Positions 1-15,000 of a DNA stretch of 64,000 bases are shown piece by piece. The notes below the pieces were generated by a model that did no database searches, was not told the DNA's origin, and saw only the letters and a list, made by a program, of their open reading frames with translations. This stretch comes from Mnemiopsis leidyi. Lineage: Eukaryota > Ctenophora > Tentaculata > Lobata > Bolinopsidae. The translations under genes were made by a program, and so were the position numbers. Every line of letters starts with the position of its first letter. Position 1 is the first letter of the stretch. The stretch spans positions 163,254 to 227,253 of the forward strand of contig JH153686.1 of assembly GCA_000226015.1 (NCBI GenBank). The letters are read 5' to 3'.

Positions 1-21
1 AGTCTAAAAGAAAAGACTCAC

Positions 22-3000
22 GTTAAAGTTGCGGTTAGGTTCTGACTCCCACTCCCTGGATGTTTTGTTAAACGTGATGTAGGGCCCATCAAACACTTCG
101 TCTATTGCAGCTATAGGGTAGGAGCAGACTATAGACCCGGTCTGTAGGTTCCTGAAACGCAAGGTTAGTTTAGCAAACTTTGTATGACAAGTTATTCGTT
201 AAAACAGGCATATTGTCAACATGCGTGAGGATAAATTTTGATTAAGCAAAATGAGTTATTTGTTACATGAACACTATACTGAATAGTGAAGTGAGTTATT
301 TGTTACATGAACACTATACCGAATAGCCGGGATTGCTTCATGAGCTCTACCCAATGCGGGTTGCAGGATCGCAGTAGTGACACTGGCTAGATATATGATA
401 TACTTGTTGTATCATGGCCAGGCTAACACGGTAGAAGTACAGTGATCAGTGTTGAAATATATCACTTCTCTTTTTCTCTACCTCTGTTTTTATTCCCCCG
501 TTATATTTAGTCGAGTTTAACAACAGCTAAACATATCCGGCTGATGGACCTAGCTTGCTCGTTCAGCTAGAGACAGCTCACGCGTTGACAAGGATGACAA
601 TGGACGATGACAGGGATGACACAAACCAAGATGGAACTTACTTGGGTCCGCTGAAAGCTGCGTACAGCACTCGCTCTTGGTAGACCGCTCCATCTGAAAA
701 CATAAAGATGAGATATATCAGAGAACCTACATAAAATGAAGGGTTTATTTTTAGCTATGAAAACATTCTAATGTGGGGATGATATACAAGGTTTTCTCTT
801 TGTGACGACAACAATATCATGGGGTCCAGCATAAGCTTTTTTACCAAAACAATGACTAATTGCGCATTGTAAAAGTGCTTGGAGGACAAATAAGGCTAGA
901 CCCCTCCTAATCTCCCGTTCTCATATATCGTCTAATGATTAGCTCATAAAAAGGTCACTATATCTTGGGTTTGCAATTCGAATGAACCAATTTTTAGCTC
1001 ACTATCTCATGTGTGATCACACAGTTTCAAAACTTACCACACCCGTTAACCCCCTCCTCTTGTAGAAACATATGGACGACATGTCTCAGATAAAACAGTA
1101 CCCATGTTGCTAACATTCCCTGATTCCTGTAGCCAGACACGTGACACAAGTAAAACTTGCTCTGATTACAATATTCAGATAGCACCGTCTCCAAGTCCCC
1201 CTACACAAACAAAGAAGAGAGAAAGAGAGAGAGAGAGAAAGAGAGACTCGTCCCAGTGTCTTACCCCCACCCTAACTCTTGTTTCTTTGTTTCAAACACG
1301 CGCCTAGCCTCTTCAAACTGCCCGCCGATCAGACTGCTTCCAAGAGTTTTCCATTGTTTTAGAGTCAGGATGAAAGGAGCAGATAGGTGTGTTAACTAAT
1401 CGTCTGGGTATGAAGGGAGAAAAGGCATCATGGTCTGGTAGGCATGGAACGTTCGCCAGGGCAGGGGGATAATACAAATTATCTATCGTAGTTAATAGAA
1501 TATTTTGTGTAAGGTGCTCCTTTGTAGTGTACTTAATGTAGCTTTATAAACATGGTTTAACGTGGAATTAAGCTTGACGATGAAAACAATTACCAAGTTC
1601 TCTCCCAACAATTAGATCACTTCATTAGGGGCTAGTTGTGTAAGCTATAACAATTCATCAAATTGAACTGTTTGTGCAGGTCATTTGGTAAGGACATATA
1701 TGTACAATGCATAAATGAAGGATAAACCGTAAAGGTCAAATCTGCACAAAAGATGGCCCTCTGTTGAATGTGGATACATTTTAAATAGCCTTAGCTGTAG
1801 AAAAAGGAATATGAAAAAAATCATCGAATGGTGGAGGCACATAAAAACAAATTGATCCGTCCATGTTTTTGCTCAGCTTATTTTTAACCGAAACATCCGC
1901 ATGATAAAAACCCAATACCTTGTACTCATCTGACATTTTCTCAAAGGTGTCCCCACATGACAAGTACCCGCAATAATGCTCAGTGTGTGTTTGATGTTTA
2001 CACAACTTTCATGTTGGAAAGTATGATTTATCCTGCCTGCCCCGCAATCTACCCGCCCTTTTTCCTTCAGCGCCAATGTCAGCGACTGTGCGAACTTTGT
2101 GCATATTTTATACAGAATTATTTCACCCGTACTGCATCGGTATTATACTTTATGAAAACTTGGGAGAAAAACAACACTCAACCGAGGTGACTAAGTGACA
2201 TTGCATAACGTGTGTTGCTATGGCAAAGTGAAACCGAGGTGATTAAAAGGACCTTCTGTCGTGGATTTAACTTGATTTTAAAACTTAGCAACAGTTTTTA
2301 GATGTTTATTAGAGAGTGAAACCTCTGCCAGCAACAAATCTGTGTCGCTCTCGTTAGATGGTTTTACAAAGGTACCGAGCAATGTGTAAGTTCACGTGTA
2401 AAACGCTTTACGGTACTATACAATATATGGTACACGATCAGAGCGGTACAGGGTACAAGGTACACAGTACAAGTTACACAGTACAGGGTACACAGTACAG
2501 GGAACACGGTAGATGGTACAGGGTACGTACCGACTTCGTCATGGTCGAAAGGTTGGTGCCCGGGCTGAGAGCTGGTGCAGTAGAACCTAGCCTTGAAGTA
2601 GGAAGTGAAAACGTTCTGTAGAAAGGGACTACTGCTTCCAACGTCGTTCTTGCAAACTCGACCAATCCGAGAGTAGATTTTCTGAAATGTTGCTGGTTTA
2701 AAACGTTTAAATACTGGTTTTACACGCCAACAATTTCGACTCAAGATTAACAATCTTCTAAATCTTTAAGTTCAATTCTGTTAAATACGTTTCCTTGTAT
2801 ACAAAAACTGACAGCGGTCAGACCCGTGTCCGATAAACCGGGTGACCACGCTTCACTTCGCCCAAGTAAGGCAATACACCGCTCCTATTAAATCTTTATC
2901 ACCAATGTAACGGTGACACTGGCACCCAACGTCCCCCTCTTATCACACCAATTCGAATGTAGATTTAACGTATCAAAGGGGTCAAAATAATATTAGGGCA

Positions 3001-6000
3001 TTAATTATCGTTTAAATGTACAATTCATTTAGACGAAAAACGCTGCCTGTCCCCGGGTCCTAATTCCTGGTTCAAATTACAAACTTTTGGTAGCATAGAT
3101 TCATATTATGCACCAATTCATATTGATGGAATGTCAATCGTTGATAGTGGGTCATCAAGCGTGTTAGAGAGTGCTTAATAAGGTAACAATACTAAAATAT
3201 TCGACGAGAAGAAGCCAGGCAAAGAGCTAACCTTGGAGTTTTAAACCTCGATCACATGCTCAATTCTAAAGTTATTCATCGCAAGGAATTGCGAATTAGA
3301 ATGTGCGAATTTATTTTTGTTCGACTTTGATGTTTGAACAAGGCCACGATATGTCGTAAATCTAAGGCTGGAGGAATGTTTCTGTAATAACAACGATCCT
3401 AGCAAAGACATGACAGTCCACACAATGTGACTACAAATTACTGTCATAAGTCATAACCGAAAACTGTGCTTGGGTTATGACTACAAATCTTGGTCATGGC
3501 TACAAAGTACAAACTGTAGTCATGACTTCAATATGACAGTTAAAATTGTCGTCAGATTTTGACTACATACCTCAGTGGGGAGCTCGGAGGCCGTCTCCTT
3601 GAAGACAAAGTAGACGTAGTCCCCCTCCTCGAAGGAGTACACGAACTTAGGGTCGCTGAGTTGGTCGTTAGTGTTGAAGGTGTGAGAGGTGGAGGAGAGC
3701 GACCCTGGTTGGAGGTTGAACCTGGTGATCTGATCGCTGGCACACACCTCCGTACACGTACCAGCAAACCCGATATCTGGGGAGAGAGAGGGGAGGGTTA
3801 ATGCAGGGTTCGAACTTTTGGAAATTTAGTTCCGGGTTTAAAAAACTAGAAGTATGTTTACTTAGAGCTCGGGATTTTTAACATAACGAACACGTGATTG
3901 TTAAAAAGCCAATGAGGAGGTTTTAAAAGCTGGTAATTCGGGACCTGTTTCAGCAGTTTGATTAGCGCGAGGAAGGGTTAATGCAAGAATCGTGACCAAG
4001 TAACACTCGGCAAGTTCCCTTTACCTAAAACCCGGACCCAAGCCAACAGCCAAGCTTGAGTTTGAAAGTCGGGGCAGAGCGCCTGAGGCGGTGTAGTTGG
4101 CACATGTTTCTGGGGAAGCGGTCAATGAACCGTAACATAAAGGACAGGGGGGAGGGAGGTGTCTGGAGGGTGCATTTAGACAGGGTGAATTACTAGTTAC
4201 CCATCATGAGACCAATATTTACACATCTTGTAAACACCTGAACCTTTGTTGGTGGTCGTTCTCTGTACATCATCTGTGTGCATAGTGCATACACCCCATC
4301 CTTATAATGGATATCACTGCTCAATTGTAACTGTATATTCCATACAGGTGTGAATTACAGTGTATCATCAACTACCGAGGGTCATAGTGACACAGTACAC
4401 TTTATATATGTCAACTATTTCGGTTGAAACTAACAAGATCACATTGCACCTGATGTCTGTACACTTCATAAAAAAAGAGTCTGTCTACTTGCAAACAGTT
4501 CTCCACATCAAGATCTAGATCTAACAAATCTCTTTGACGGTGCAGACTAACATTGTTACGGAGCGTGAAGGGAGGACTGTTGTTATCATACTTCACATTG
4601 TCTTCACTGCCACTGACATGCCCCTTTGTGCAGTTACTAGTGACCAGATTTTAATCGTTACTAGTGACCTGGTCATAATGGAAGCTGGTGAGGTGTAACA
4701 AGGTGATGCATGCAGATCTGCTGACACACTTCGGTATCTCCAAGTCAGGGCGAAACTGACATTTAGATCTTCTCTGCGCATATCGTTACAGTTCACATTC
4801 CATATCATTATCTTGGAGTCATCAGTCACAATGTTCAAACTAGACGTTCCCTTGTCTATGAAAGCTCCAAAATAGACAGTATCTCTGAATATTCGTGGTA
4901 TCAAAGCTGGTTAAGAAGAATATTTCTAAATTCCATATCAGAGAGAACCAATCAGCTTTAGTCACGAGTTATCCTGGTCCTAGTGGTCATTACTCTTGAG
5001 TCGGAGAAATTTGGCTGAGATCTGTCTTTTGAGACTCAGCAAAGATCGGAGGACAAAAAAGGATCGGTAGTTAAAGTCTGTTTAGTCCGACTGTAACAAT
5101 GGAAGGTCTGAACAAGAGATAAGGGGAGGGTAGCTAGTCGCGACTTGGTTAGATCAGACCCAGTAACAATGCTGGCTTGTTCCACTTAAAACAGAGTTGA
5201 GAGTAGATATTTCAAGCGTGTCTAGTGCCTTGTCAGCTGCTTCGCAGGTACAGTCATAAATCTTACATTATACACCTCCCCTTGCTGGAACTCGAGTTTG
5301 TAGACACGTAGAAGGTTGGAGGAACTTATCAGAGGACTGCTTAAAAATCACGTGACAGATATTTCATGGTAAATTTACCAATAATGGGAATAATGAGAGG
5401 AGACTTGTGAGGTACGAAAATGATAATGGGCGGCTGTAAAGCTGTAAAGTGTAAACGGACCGACGGTCCATGATTATCGGTCCATGATAATGAACAAGCA
5501 TGTAGCCACGATAATGGTTACAAGGTTGAATTACGAGCCCAGGCCCAGATGATTTGAGTATGATAAGTCATGAGACCCAGGCTACAAGACAAAGACTTAC
5601 AGGACTGAGTTAACTGGGTCCTCAGTCCAAGGTCACGTGTCATCTAGCTACATAGACCAAGGAACAATACTTGGAACTGATATCCAGAAAGTTGGTAATT
5701 CTATAATGAGCAAGGTCGACATTACGTCTAAGCCAAGCTATTTCCAGGTGCACGAATCAGAAAGCCTCTTGCAAATTCAGGTATTTAACTTCAGGTATCT
5801 AAATTCTGGAGATTCTAAACTAGTTGAAATCGATGCGATAACTATTACTATGATGTAGAAGTATTACTATCTGACGGAATACGATCTACAGATCGTAAAA
5901 TAGACAAGTTTCGCAAATAATTAAGCGAACGCACCACCACTAAGCTTGAGATAAGAGGTAGGTTCTTTTGGGTTTGCTGGACAAAATCCGTTTCCGTTTC

Positions 6001-9000
6001 GCACGTGGGCTCGTTCCCTGAACTCAAGCGCTCGGACCTGCAATAGAATAACATGTCAAATATTTTTAGAAAACATCGCTTTAAACTTCAGACTACACAC
6101 CAACACACAGACAGACGCACAGCCCGGCACACAGACCGACAAACCGCACGTGCACACACACGCTGTCGCACACCAGACACAATCTGGAACATACACATCC
6201 TCAAAAACGAAATTTCTGCAGGGATTCTCGGGTTTTAAAACTCGTGACGAACTCTCCAAACATCGCTTAGAGCGGTGGTTCATTTGCTGGAATTTGTTAA
6301 AAAGTTCAATGCAATCTGTCAGAGAAGTTCTGTTTGCTCGATGTTCCCTCAAAACTCAAGTCTAATGACGTAAATTTACAGCAACTAGATCCTAGATCTC
6401 AGAATCTGACAAATTCAGATCTCTGTGATTGGAAAGGATGAACTTATATGGAAACAATGATCGTCCAGGTAACAGGTGGCTGGGAAGTTTTGGTAGTAAA
6501 GAGTCAATAAAGGTACTGGGTGCAATCAGCGCATTTGACGTGCAGTTAGAGGAAGAAGCTTTTTGAAGAGCACAACACGCGCACCACAATAATCATGTCT
6601 GAAGTAATGGTAACCATGGCAACACTTGACACGTGACATAGAGTTACTTCTGTGGAAATGTAGCAGTACCCAAACAGTACAGGTAGGACAGGACCCTGGT
6701 CACTGAGACAACCCGACCGTCAACACTCCACTACCTCGGTACGGAGTTCATGATATTGTGTCCTTCTCTACTTCGCTATCACTCGTGCATGACCAGCACG
6801 AGCCGGGACACTTTATTTAAACGGGCCCTAATTTGTGTGCTCCACAGCCAAGCTGACATCCCTTGTCCAAACACAAATATCTCCAACTTGCTAAATCGAG
6901 CCGAGCTACTGTGAGCTCTTCGGAAGGGATTTATTTAGTGGTTTTCAGGTCGAGAGTTTTAATCATACGCAATCATTACGTGACACAAAGTTGCGCTGAA
7001 GTTGCGGGATCTACTAGAAAATTCTCCCTCCAAAATTAATGAGGTTTAGTGTATGACTAGCTCAGTACCACAGCGAGGGTAGAGTCCGGAGGAGTAAGGC
7101 GCACAAATCATCGCTTCAAAAAACCACAGGTTCTAATTAAAATCGAGCGAGCAGGCCGGATGTGGTGTCATCCTGCAAGTCACGTGACAAGAGGAATGTG
7201 TCGGCGATAGAACGGTCGCTGTAACACAGTGTGGTCCAAATTAATTAGCTCCGTGAACAGTAGTTTAAGTGAGATCTAGGTCTGATTAATCAGCTCCTCG
7301 TACTGGTGGATACACGCAAGCGAGCCCAGTGCACGTCACGTGTTTACATATGGTGCTTCAACTAGGCTGGTGCTGTTTGTTCGCACTTTTCACAGTGACA
7401 TTAACTAACGACCAACAATCAATCAGGGAGAAGTGCCTGTCTGCGTTACCTCTAGGATGGCTAAAAGTAAGTGTGGGTTGAGAGTACGGTAAACCACTCT
7501 CAAAAGTACAAAGTTCAATAGGAGAAATGAGGAGCTGAATCTTGACCTTGATAGTTTGGATCATGTCTCATCCTGGATTTAGTCCCATACTCCCAATAAA
7601 AATCCGACCATGATCTTGGACCAGATAAGCCGGGTTGGGATGACTCTCTAGATTAAACTTCATACACCTTCAATACTAATGGTGCAATAATGCGATTTGG
7701 CACCTTTCGGGCGTATCGATGTCTTTCTGAAGACTAAACAGTGTTGTGCGGCCTTACCTACGGCGCAATAACAATCACAGTATCGACACGAGATTGGATG
7801 TAGTGTGGCTAGAGCGAAGGCGTGAAGATCGGTCACGTGATCTGATTTGATTGAGATGGGAGTAGCTGGATTACAGAGACATCGTCCTTCGTGGATATGG
7901 CAGTGTGATATGTGGTAACACCTCCAGTAGGGCAGCAGAGATATACTTTAATTGAGTAGAGTGGGGATAGACGTCACATTGATATAACCTGTGTTAGTAA
8001 TACATTGATATAACCTGGGTTAGTAATACATTGATATAACCTGTGTTAGTAATACATTGATATAACCTGTGTTTGTAATACAGGGAATAGTTTGACAGAG
8101 TAGAGTGGAGATAGACGTCACATTGATATAACCTGTGTTAGTAATACAGGGAATAGTTTGACAGAGTAGAGTGGAGATAGACGTCACATTGATATAACCT
8201 GTGTTAGTAATACAGGGAACAGTTTGACAGAGTAGAGTGGAGATAGACGTCACATTGATATAACCTGTGTTAGTAATACAGGGAACAGTTTGACAGAGTA
8301 GAGTGGAGATAGACGTCACATTGATATAACCTGTGTTAGTAATACATTGATATAACCTGTGTTAGTAATGCAGGGAACAGTTTGACAGAGGAGTGTAATG
8401 TTAATCAGGGATGTTAGATCCACCATACCTTCGAGAGTGGGTTAGGATCAATATTCTGGTATGCTGGCTATATTTACAGGAGATAGAGTTTGGCATGTGT
8501 GAGCCTCTGTAAAGTACTTAGAGGCAGTTAGAGACGGTTAGAGCGATTACAGAATAGAGATTGATACTGCCACATCTCACAAATTAGCGGCTGGTTAACC
8601 CTCAAACCGCCCTTATTGACCGTATCCTAAATTAGCTGGATTTTTCGTGTTGCCACTAAATTAAAGAGTTAGTGCATTGTGACCAACCCATGAAGTGAAA
8701 CTTGAACTTGATTTAAGTTAAGTTTGGAGGAGTAGTTCTGTGAGGTACTGTGACACTACACAGGAGACAGTTTGGAGACTATTTGAGGAGGGATATCTGC
8801 CTTCTTTGTAGTGGCCGCCAAAACACTTGTGCTCGGTTTACCACTCAAAAATATTTCTAACTGCATCAGCTGGTCAGGTGGCAGGGAAAAGTCTAAATCC
8901 TTTTTTAGTTCCTTCATTTAGTCAATTGTAAGGAGGTAGAGGAACTATATAAACTTATGCGCACTACTCACTAGTTAAGTTCCAGGCGGTAAATTCCAAA

Positions 9001-12000
9001 GTGGAATCCGAACAATGGAGAAATCTGAAAGTTAAGTAGGTACCCAAAGGGTCTAGACAACGACTTGCTTACAAGATTTCCATTTCAGGGGGCCGCCAAT
9101 GTGCAGGTCCAAGCAAGAGGAACGCAGGTATCCGTAATCATGAATTAAAATAACGATCTCTTCGTACCTTGCACCGTCAGATCGCAGGATCCCAGAACTT
9201 TACATGATAGCTCCCGCTAGTTCCAAATCAAGAGATTACATCGCTCAAATTAAATTTCAATTTTAGATCAGGACTCGCGCTGGCTCTCTCTCTCAGTCTC
9301 TTACCACCGAACTTTACGTTGTTCTTAAAGGAGCGCACTTTTATCCGGAGGGTCATGATCTTTTAAGCTGGCACACTCGAGCAGGCATCATTGGAGACCA
9401 TGGTGCGATGCTGCCAGAGAGAGCGATATATACCTCATTACTTATTGCATTACAGATCATTGCACTTAAAACTGGGGGACATCACAGCTATCTTTCTCAA
9501 GTTTTACCTTTCCAATAAAGTTCACCGCAAAAGGGAGCAAAGGGGAGTGAGAGCAGGGACTAATGATGATAATATCTTGGTAGAAACTCAACACTTCACC
9601 TGGTCAAGTTTGATAATATCAACGATCGGGAGATCCCTGTTAAAATTCGCGCCTTAAACACCACGTGATTCGTTAACAATCAAGTCTTGATCTCATCTCT
9701 TAACGAGATCCTAGATATTATCCCTCAAGGCATCGGTCAGCTGCTGACGCCAGTATCCCATTGCCAATCAGATTTACTGTCAATCGATAATTTGAAACTC
9801 GAACTTCCAACAGCTCGTAATGGTCACGTGATCACAGGACTGATTCAAATTTTGATGGAACTGCAGATCTTTCTCTACCTATCTTGTGGTATAGCCGTGG
9901 ATCACGAGATATTTCCAACGCTTTATTTCTTCGATTCAGGCAAAGTCTATCAAAGCGCAGCTGGTAGAGACATATGACAGTTCAAATTTAAATCGGTAGA
10001 GCAAGCTGACTGACATATTCAGAGATTGATTGCGAATTGCGGGAGCAAATTGGGACAATATTCATGTCCATTGTCCATACCTATATGTAATACCTGTCAA
10101 CTTGAGAGCATGGTTAGAGCATTGTTGAAATCAGTTGAGATAAGATTTGTGACGTCTTCTTAACCAGAAGATCGAAATGATATGAAATTATGCTAAATGG
10201 AATACTAGCGTTAAAAGCTAATAGCACGTCACATGAGTAGGATCAATAAATCTCTATTTTAGAGATCCCGAAATCAGTGATAACTATACACTTAGATATT
10301 CTAATATGATATTTCTACAACATATTTCGATCGTGTAACATTTCTAGCATAATATTTATTTCCTTAACTGCTAAATCTAAAGTTTAAGGTTTAAAATCCG
10401 AATGTAAGCTACACAAGTTCGGATACCTACTTCCACCTGGCTGCATGCTGAGAAAGAACTGAGTATTTTGTAGCCGATAGCGGCGGTGGACAGTCTACTT
10501 CCTGCTTGGGGAGCAGACATCCCTCACTTCACGACATGGTACTGCCGCAGACACTCACACACAACAACAGGGCACTTCAACCTCACTACCACTCACATAC
10601 ATTCTAGTGTATGATGTATCGTCCACTTATAATGTGTGGCACTTATTTTGAGATAATCATGAATTACTACTCTTCAACTTTTCAGCGTCTAAACGGTAGA
10701 ACTTCCTTGACAGATGGTCCAGCTGAGTCACTACAGTTGACTACAGTTGACTACAGTTGACTACAGTTGACTACAGTCCCACCCAATCTAGATGGGCTAA
10801 CATGTCACCTGGTCATGTAACAAAAGTATCCGTGTCTCATTGTCTCGCGTCGCGAGGGAGTGATCGTAGACTCGATCTGATGTAATTAACTTAAATTGGG
10901 GGTCATTAACTTAAGCAGGGGATTGTTTCCATGTGACGATGTAAACGGAAGTGTGTAAGTTTGTAACAAGGTCCGCGTGTAGATGTGTTGTTCTTAATGA
11001 GGCTTGTCTAATTGATCATATGAACGTCCTCAGAAGATTATCACCTGCACTGAGAAATTCTGTGATATTTCCCAGACGTGTGATGTATAACAACCGTTGT
11101 ATAAGAACATGAACTTCGGACTTCTTGAAAAGTTCCTTGACTAAAGACGTGAACGTCCTGTCTGACAATCCTCTAAAATATCAGCAAGTACTTAAACTTG
11201 CTTATTATGCGCGATCTTTTAGATAACAATACAAACTCTTTCTAGTCTTCAATTCATCATATTTTTACCATTTACACCTTCCATCATAAACGCCATCCGC
11301 AAATCAGAATAGAGCTCTTTCATTCGTCGCTAAATTGTGTAGAGAGCGGTACACAATAGAAACCGTTTCAAGAAGTATATAACAAGCGGGAGGGAGGGAT
11401 ACAAGTACAGTTTCTTTAGACGAAGGTGACTTGGCATATTGTTAATATAGAGTACCGGCGACTCTCAGATCGATTTTAGCGTCTTGGTAACAAGAGCTCA
11501 GGAGTTGAGGTCAACCTGACCTTAAGAGTAGAGACAGGGTATGCAGCGACCAGCTAGGTCAGAGGCGATATCGTGTAGAGTTTTCTTGTACAGAATAGTT
11601 AGAAATCGATACTTTTGGCAATGGTTTTGTCTATTGAAACTAACACTTTTTGAGACGATCACTACCTGTAGTAGCAGCTAAATCAGTAGGCACTATTGTT
11701 GGCTGAAGTATCACTCTAATCTCTACATCACGTTGTGTCAGAGAACATGGTGACACACTCTCCCTGAGCAGTAACCACGTCTCTACAACTGACCAAGTCT
11801 ATCACGACATGACGGCACGTACCAACTCCCTTCCCGTCTATTCCACCAGCCACCCTCCAGCAGATCCGTTCCCAATCTTACTTCGTCATTAGCAGGTCAA
11901 GGTGCAATGTTCAAGACTTTAGACCGGGACAAAAGATCGCGATCGGGATATAGAAAGAGATCAGATCGGTTTATATTTTATGTGTATGAGATACGTCGGT

Positions 12001-15000
12001 CATGATAACTGTAGTACAATCGCGCTAGAAGTGTTGTACATAATATTCCAAGTCTAGACATTATATAACAGTCACAGGTCACTAAACTTTGTGTAGGATT
12101 CGTCCATAGCTTCAAACGGAACATGGGTCTCGTGTTAGGACTCAATTATCGACACTATTAGTACAAGTAGGCTGACACACGGACATGACTGACGGACAAA
12201 CAGACGGACGATACAAGAAAGTGATATATCGTGGATATTACATTATTGGTTTGACAAGCGAGCATACACTTGCACTGTTAATGTCGAGAAAACACTTCTC
12301 GACATCGCAGTATATATCAGTATTGTGCTTCGGTAAGTTTAAAATCCAGGTATGAAGCTGAAGTGTAGGAACTAAGAATCTGCGGTTAAGTAAATAATTA
12401 CATAGGTGTGGTGACTAGTAATTAGTATGATACCATGAGGGCTGGATTTTGAACTAAATCCTGTTTAGTTGCAGGTTTAAATCAATGCACTAGCCAGATC
12501 AAGTATTGTTTTAAAAGCTAGTAGGACTTAGAATTAGTTTCCAATAGTTCAGATTTCTATTCCAAAATATGGACTTAAAGGCGTTAGGAGCTGCCTAGTT
12601 AAATGAGTATCCCAACACTGCGAGCCAAGGCAGTGTGAAGATGTGGGATAGTTTCAAGGCTGTGTAAACCATGTTAATTCCACCTAATTTTCAGCAATGT
12701 TCCAATCCAGGAACAACTCCACAGAGAGAGAGGGAGAGTGTACATGTATTTGTGACAGTTAGAGTACAATTAACAGTCAATCAGGGGACTGCGTGGTGGT
12801 GGTGGAGAGAAGGGGCAGCCCTATAACTACCGGGGAGGAGGATGTGGTCTGGCCGACTAGCGGGAGACAGGCTGCTTGTGTGGGTTTAATCACCTCCCAA
12901 TCACTGCAGCGGTGAAGGGTCTTCAGTAGTCAAGGGGATGTAGCCACCATCATTTAGGTACTGGGTGAGGTTTAAATGTGACATCTCAATTAAAGGCAGT
13001 CTTGTTGTTCACATGAGTTGGATAGAACACCAGGTTGACGGGTGTTGGCCTGAGTGCTTGATGAGGTTGTCCTAATGACCCGGTTAACACATCATTTAGG
13101 TCGAGTCAGGGGTACGGACTGAGAAGAGATGAACCTCACTGTACCTAGCAGACATGGTGCTTCTCTCCGTACAGATACCTCATATCAGACCTAGGAACTA
13201 CATTGGAATATTGCTTGTCACGGTGTATCGTGTAGAGTGCACCCTACACCCAATTCCACATGGTACACACTTTGTAAAAAATGTATTAAGATCAAAGGTC
13301 GTCTCCCTTCGACAAGACATCATTTGGAACAGGTCTGAAAGTTGCGCCTTTGAACTTGTACAATTTTAATTTTGACAAATTAGCAGTGCCCATGGTGTGT
13401 GTTTCGAAAACCCTGGCAAATTCAACTAGACTAAAAATGTTTCGCTACAATTTAAACAACAAATGTGACAAATTGACGCGGTGACAGTGTCGTCTAATTT
13501 CACTTGAAGAAAACAGGACGTACAAACGAGCGTGCCAACAAGCAATTTGCTTACAAACATACCCGTATCCCCGACTGTGCAGCTAACATACAGTGGACGT
13601 GACAGGGTGAACTTTACATTGTGCCAATATATTATGATCATATCAGTGAAAACACACTAACAGACATACAGACTTACAGACAAACTTACTGTTCTGACGT
13701 CACACTCGGGAGAAAATCCCCATGTTCCACAAGACATAATGTCAGTTTCAGACAACATCAGGAGGACTTTGTAGTAGTTCTGACAATCGTCCTGAGATAA
13801 AGTTATAGATTAGAAATCATTGTCAGAGGCTGTATAATTTGATATTTTGTAGCAAACTGAATCATAAATGAGATGAAACTAAGACCGATCCACCTGCCAT
13901 ATATCTGTTTTGACTTTATTTATGCAATATGCACTCAACACTGCCCTCAGAAGATCTTTATGGGTACTGATGCCTTATGGCATACAATGGTCATTATATC
14001 AAGCAACTTGTAAAACGTTTTATCAATAGTGTTAATAGTACCGTTTAAATTCCAGGGAAGCTAACAATTTACCTCTTCACACACGCTCGCACTTAGGACC
14101 CTGGTTTGGGACTCCAAACCGGAAGCAGGTTCTAAGTATGTAGCTCCACAAGGCCCACTTCAAAGAACATGAGCGACAAACATATTATACCCATAATTCA
14201 AGCTGCTTCGCACATCCGTGAGGGTAAGGCTAAACAAAGTACACATGTGACTTAGATAGAACACTGAGCGCTATATTTCTACATTCTACGACTACTACCA
14301 TTTAAAAAATTTATGGGAGGCTGATTTTTCAAATTTTGAGCATGGTCATCTACTTTGTTAATCTACAGCATTTTGGACCGGACATCCGACTTCGACTTTT
14401 TCAAAAGAGGAAGGATCTCAACCAATATTTATGATCATCGGATGTGCTTCTAGCTAACCTATAATTTAAAAACCTACCCACTTCTACTATTTAACCTATA
14501 CCTAATTATAAATCAATCAAATTTTACTGGTTAAACGCTTTTCTTATAAACTCGAATCTACGTATTACTCCCTGTCGACAAACTCAGTACCTACCGATGT
14601 TGCATGTACATGAGCGTTAAACTTACAAACTTGCTAAAAGTGATATTTTTCGGGCAAATTATATGGTTCTGTTGTTTACAGATAATGGACTTTAAGATAT
14701 CATGACACGCTTAAATTGATGAATTTTTAAAGCAAGGGTCAGTTGATGCATGGTTAAACAGACAGTTAAGTGGCGAAATTGTTAAGCCGACTCATAAGTT
14801 GATATTACCAGATCATAACATTAAGAGCAAACCCCTAGTGGTCGATTTTTACAGAAAACTTTGAAATATTCTTGCCAGTGGCCCTCAGGGGTCGTTAATA
14901 CATTTGGCACATTTGCCCTTGTATTATACTACCATACTACAATCATGCTTTTAATTAATCTACTATTACAATAACTTGTTTCAGCCCACGGGATCTACCA

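Larger units (their letters stand above)
4110..13689. other. Long semaphorin intron
   Basis: No convincing coding exon was found on either strand. It contains the minisatellite at 7953-8391, an 11-bp tandem (GACTACAGTTG, about five copies, 10725-10778), a perfect hairpin at 12281-12305 and several CACGTG palindromes. Open frames at 4411-4904 and 9391-9977 match no family I recognise. Confidence 0.5.

Noticed and set aside
1104-1307. Plus-strand frame rich in Arg-Glu repeats
   Set aside because: The RERERER-type tract is just the GA microsatellite translated.
4411-4904. Two adjacent minus-strand open frames with KIMIWNVN-like text
   Set aside because: It faintly suggests a LINE endonuclease start, but the catalytic residues expected nearby are absent and no reverse transcriptase follows.
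8020-8319. 99-codon minus-strand repeat protein
   Set aside because: It is a translation of the 67-bp minisatellite, with no independent coding evidence.
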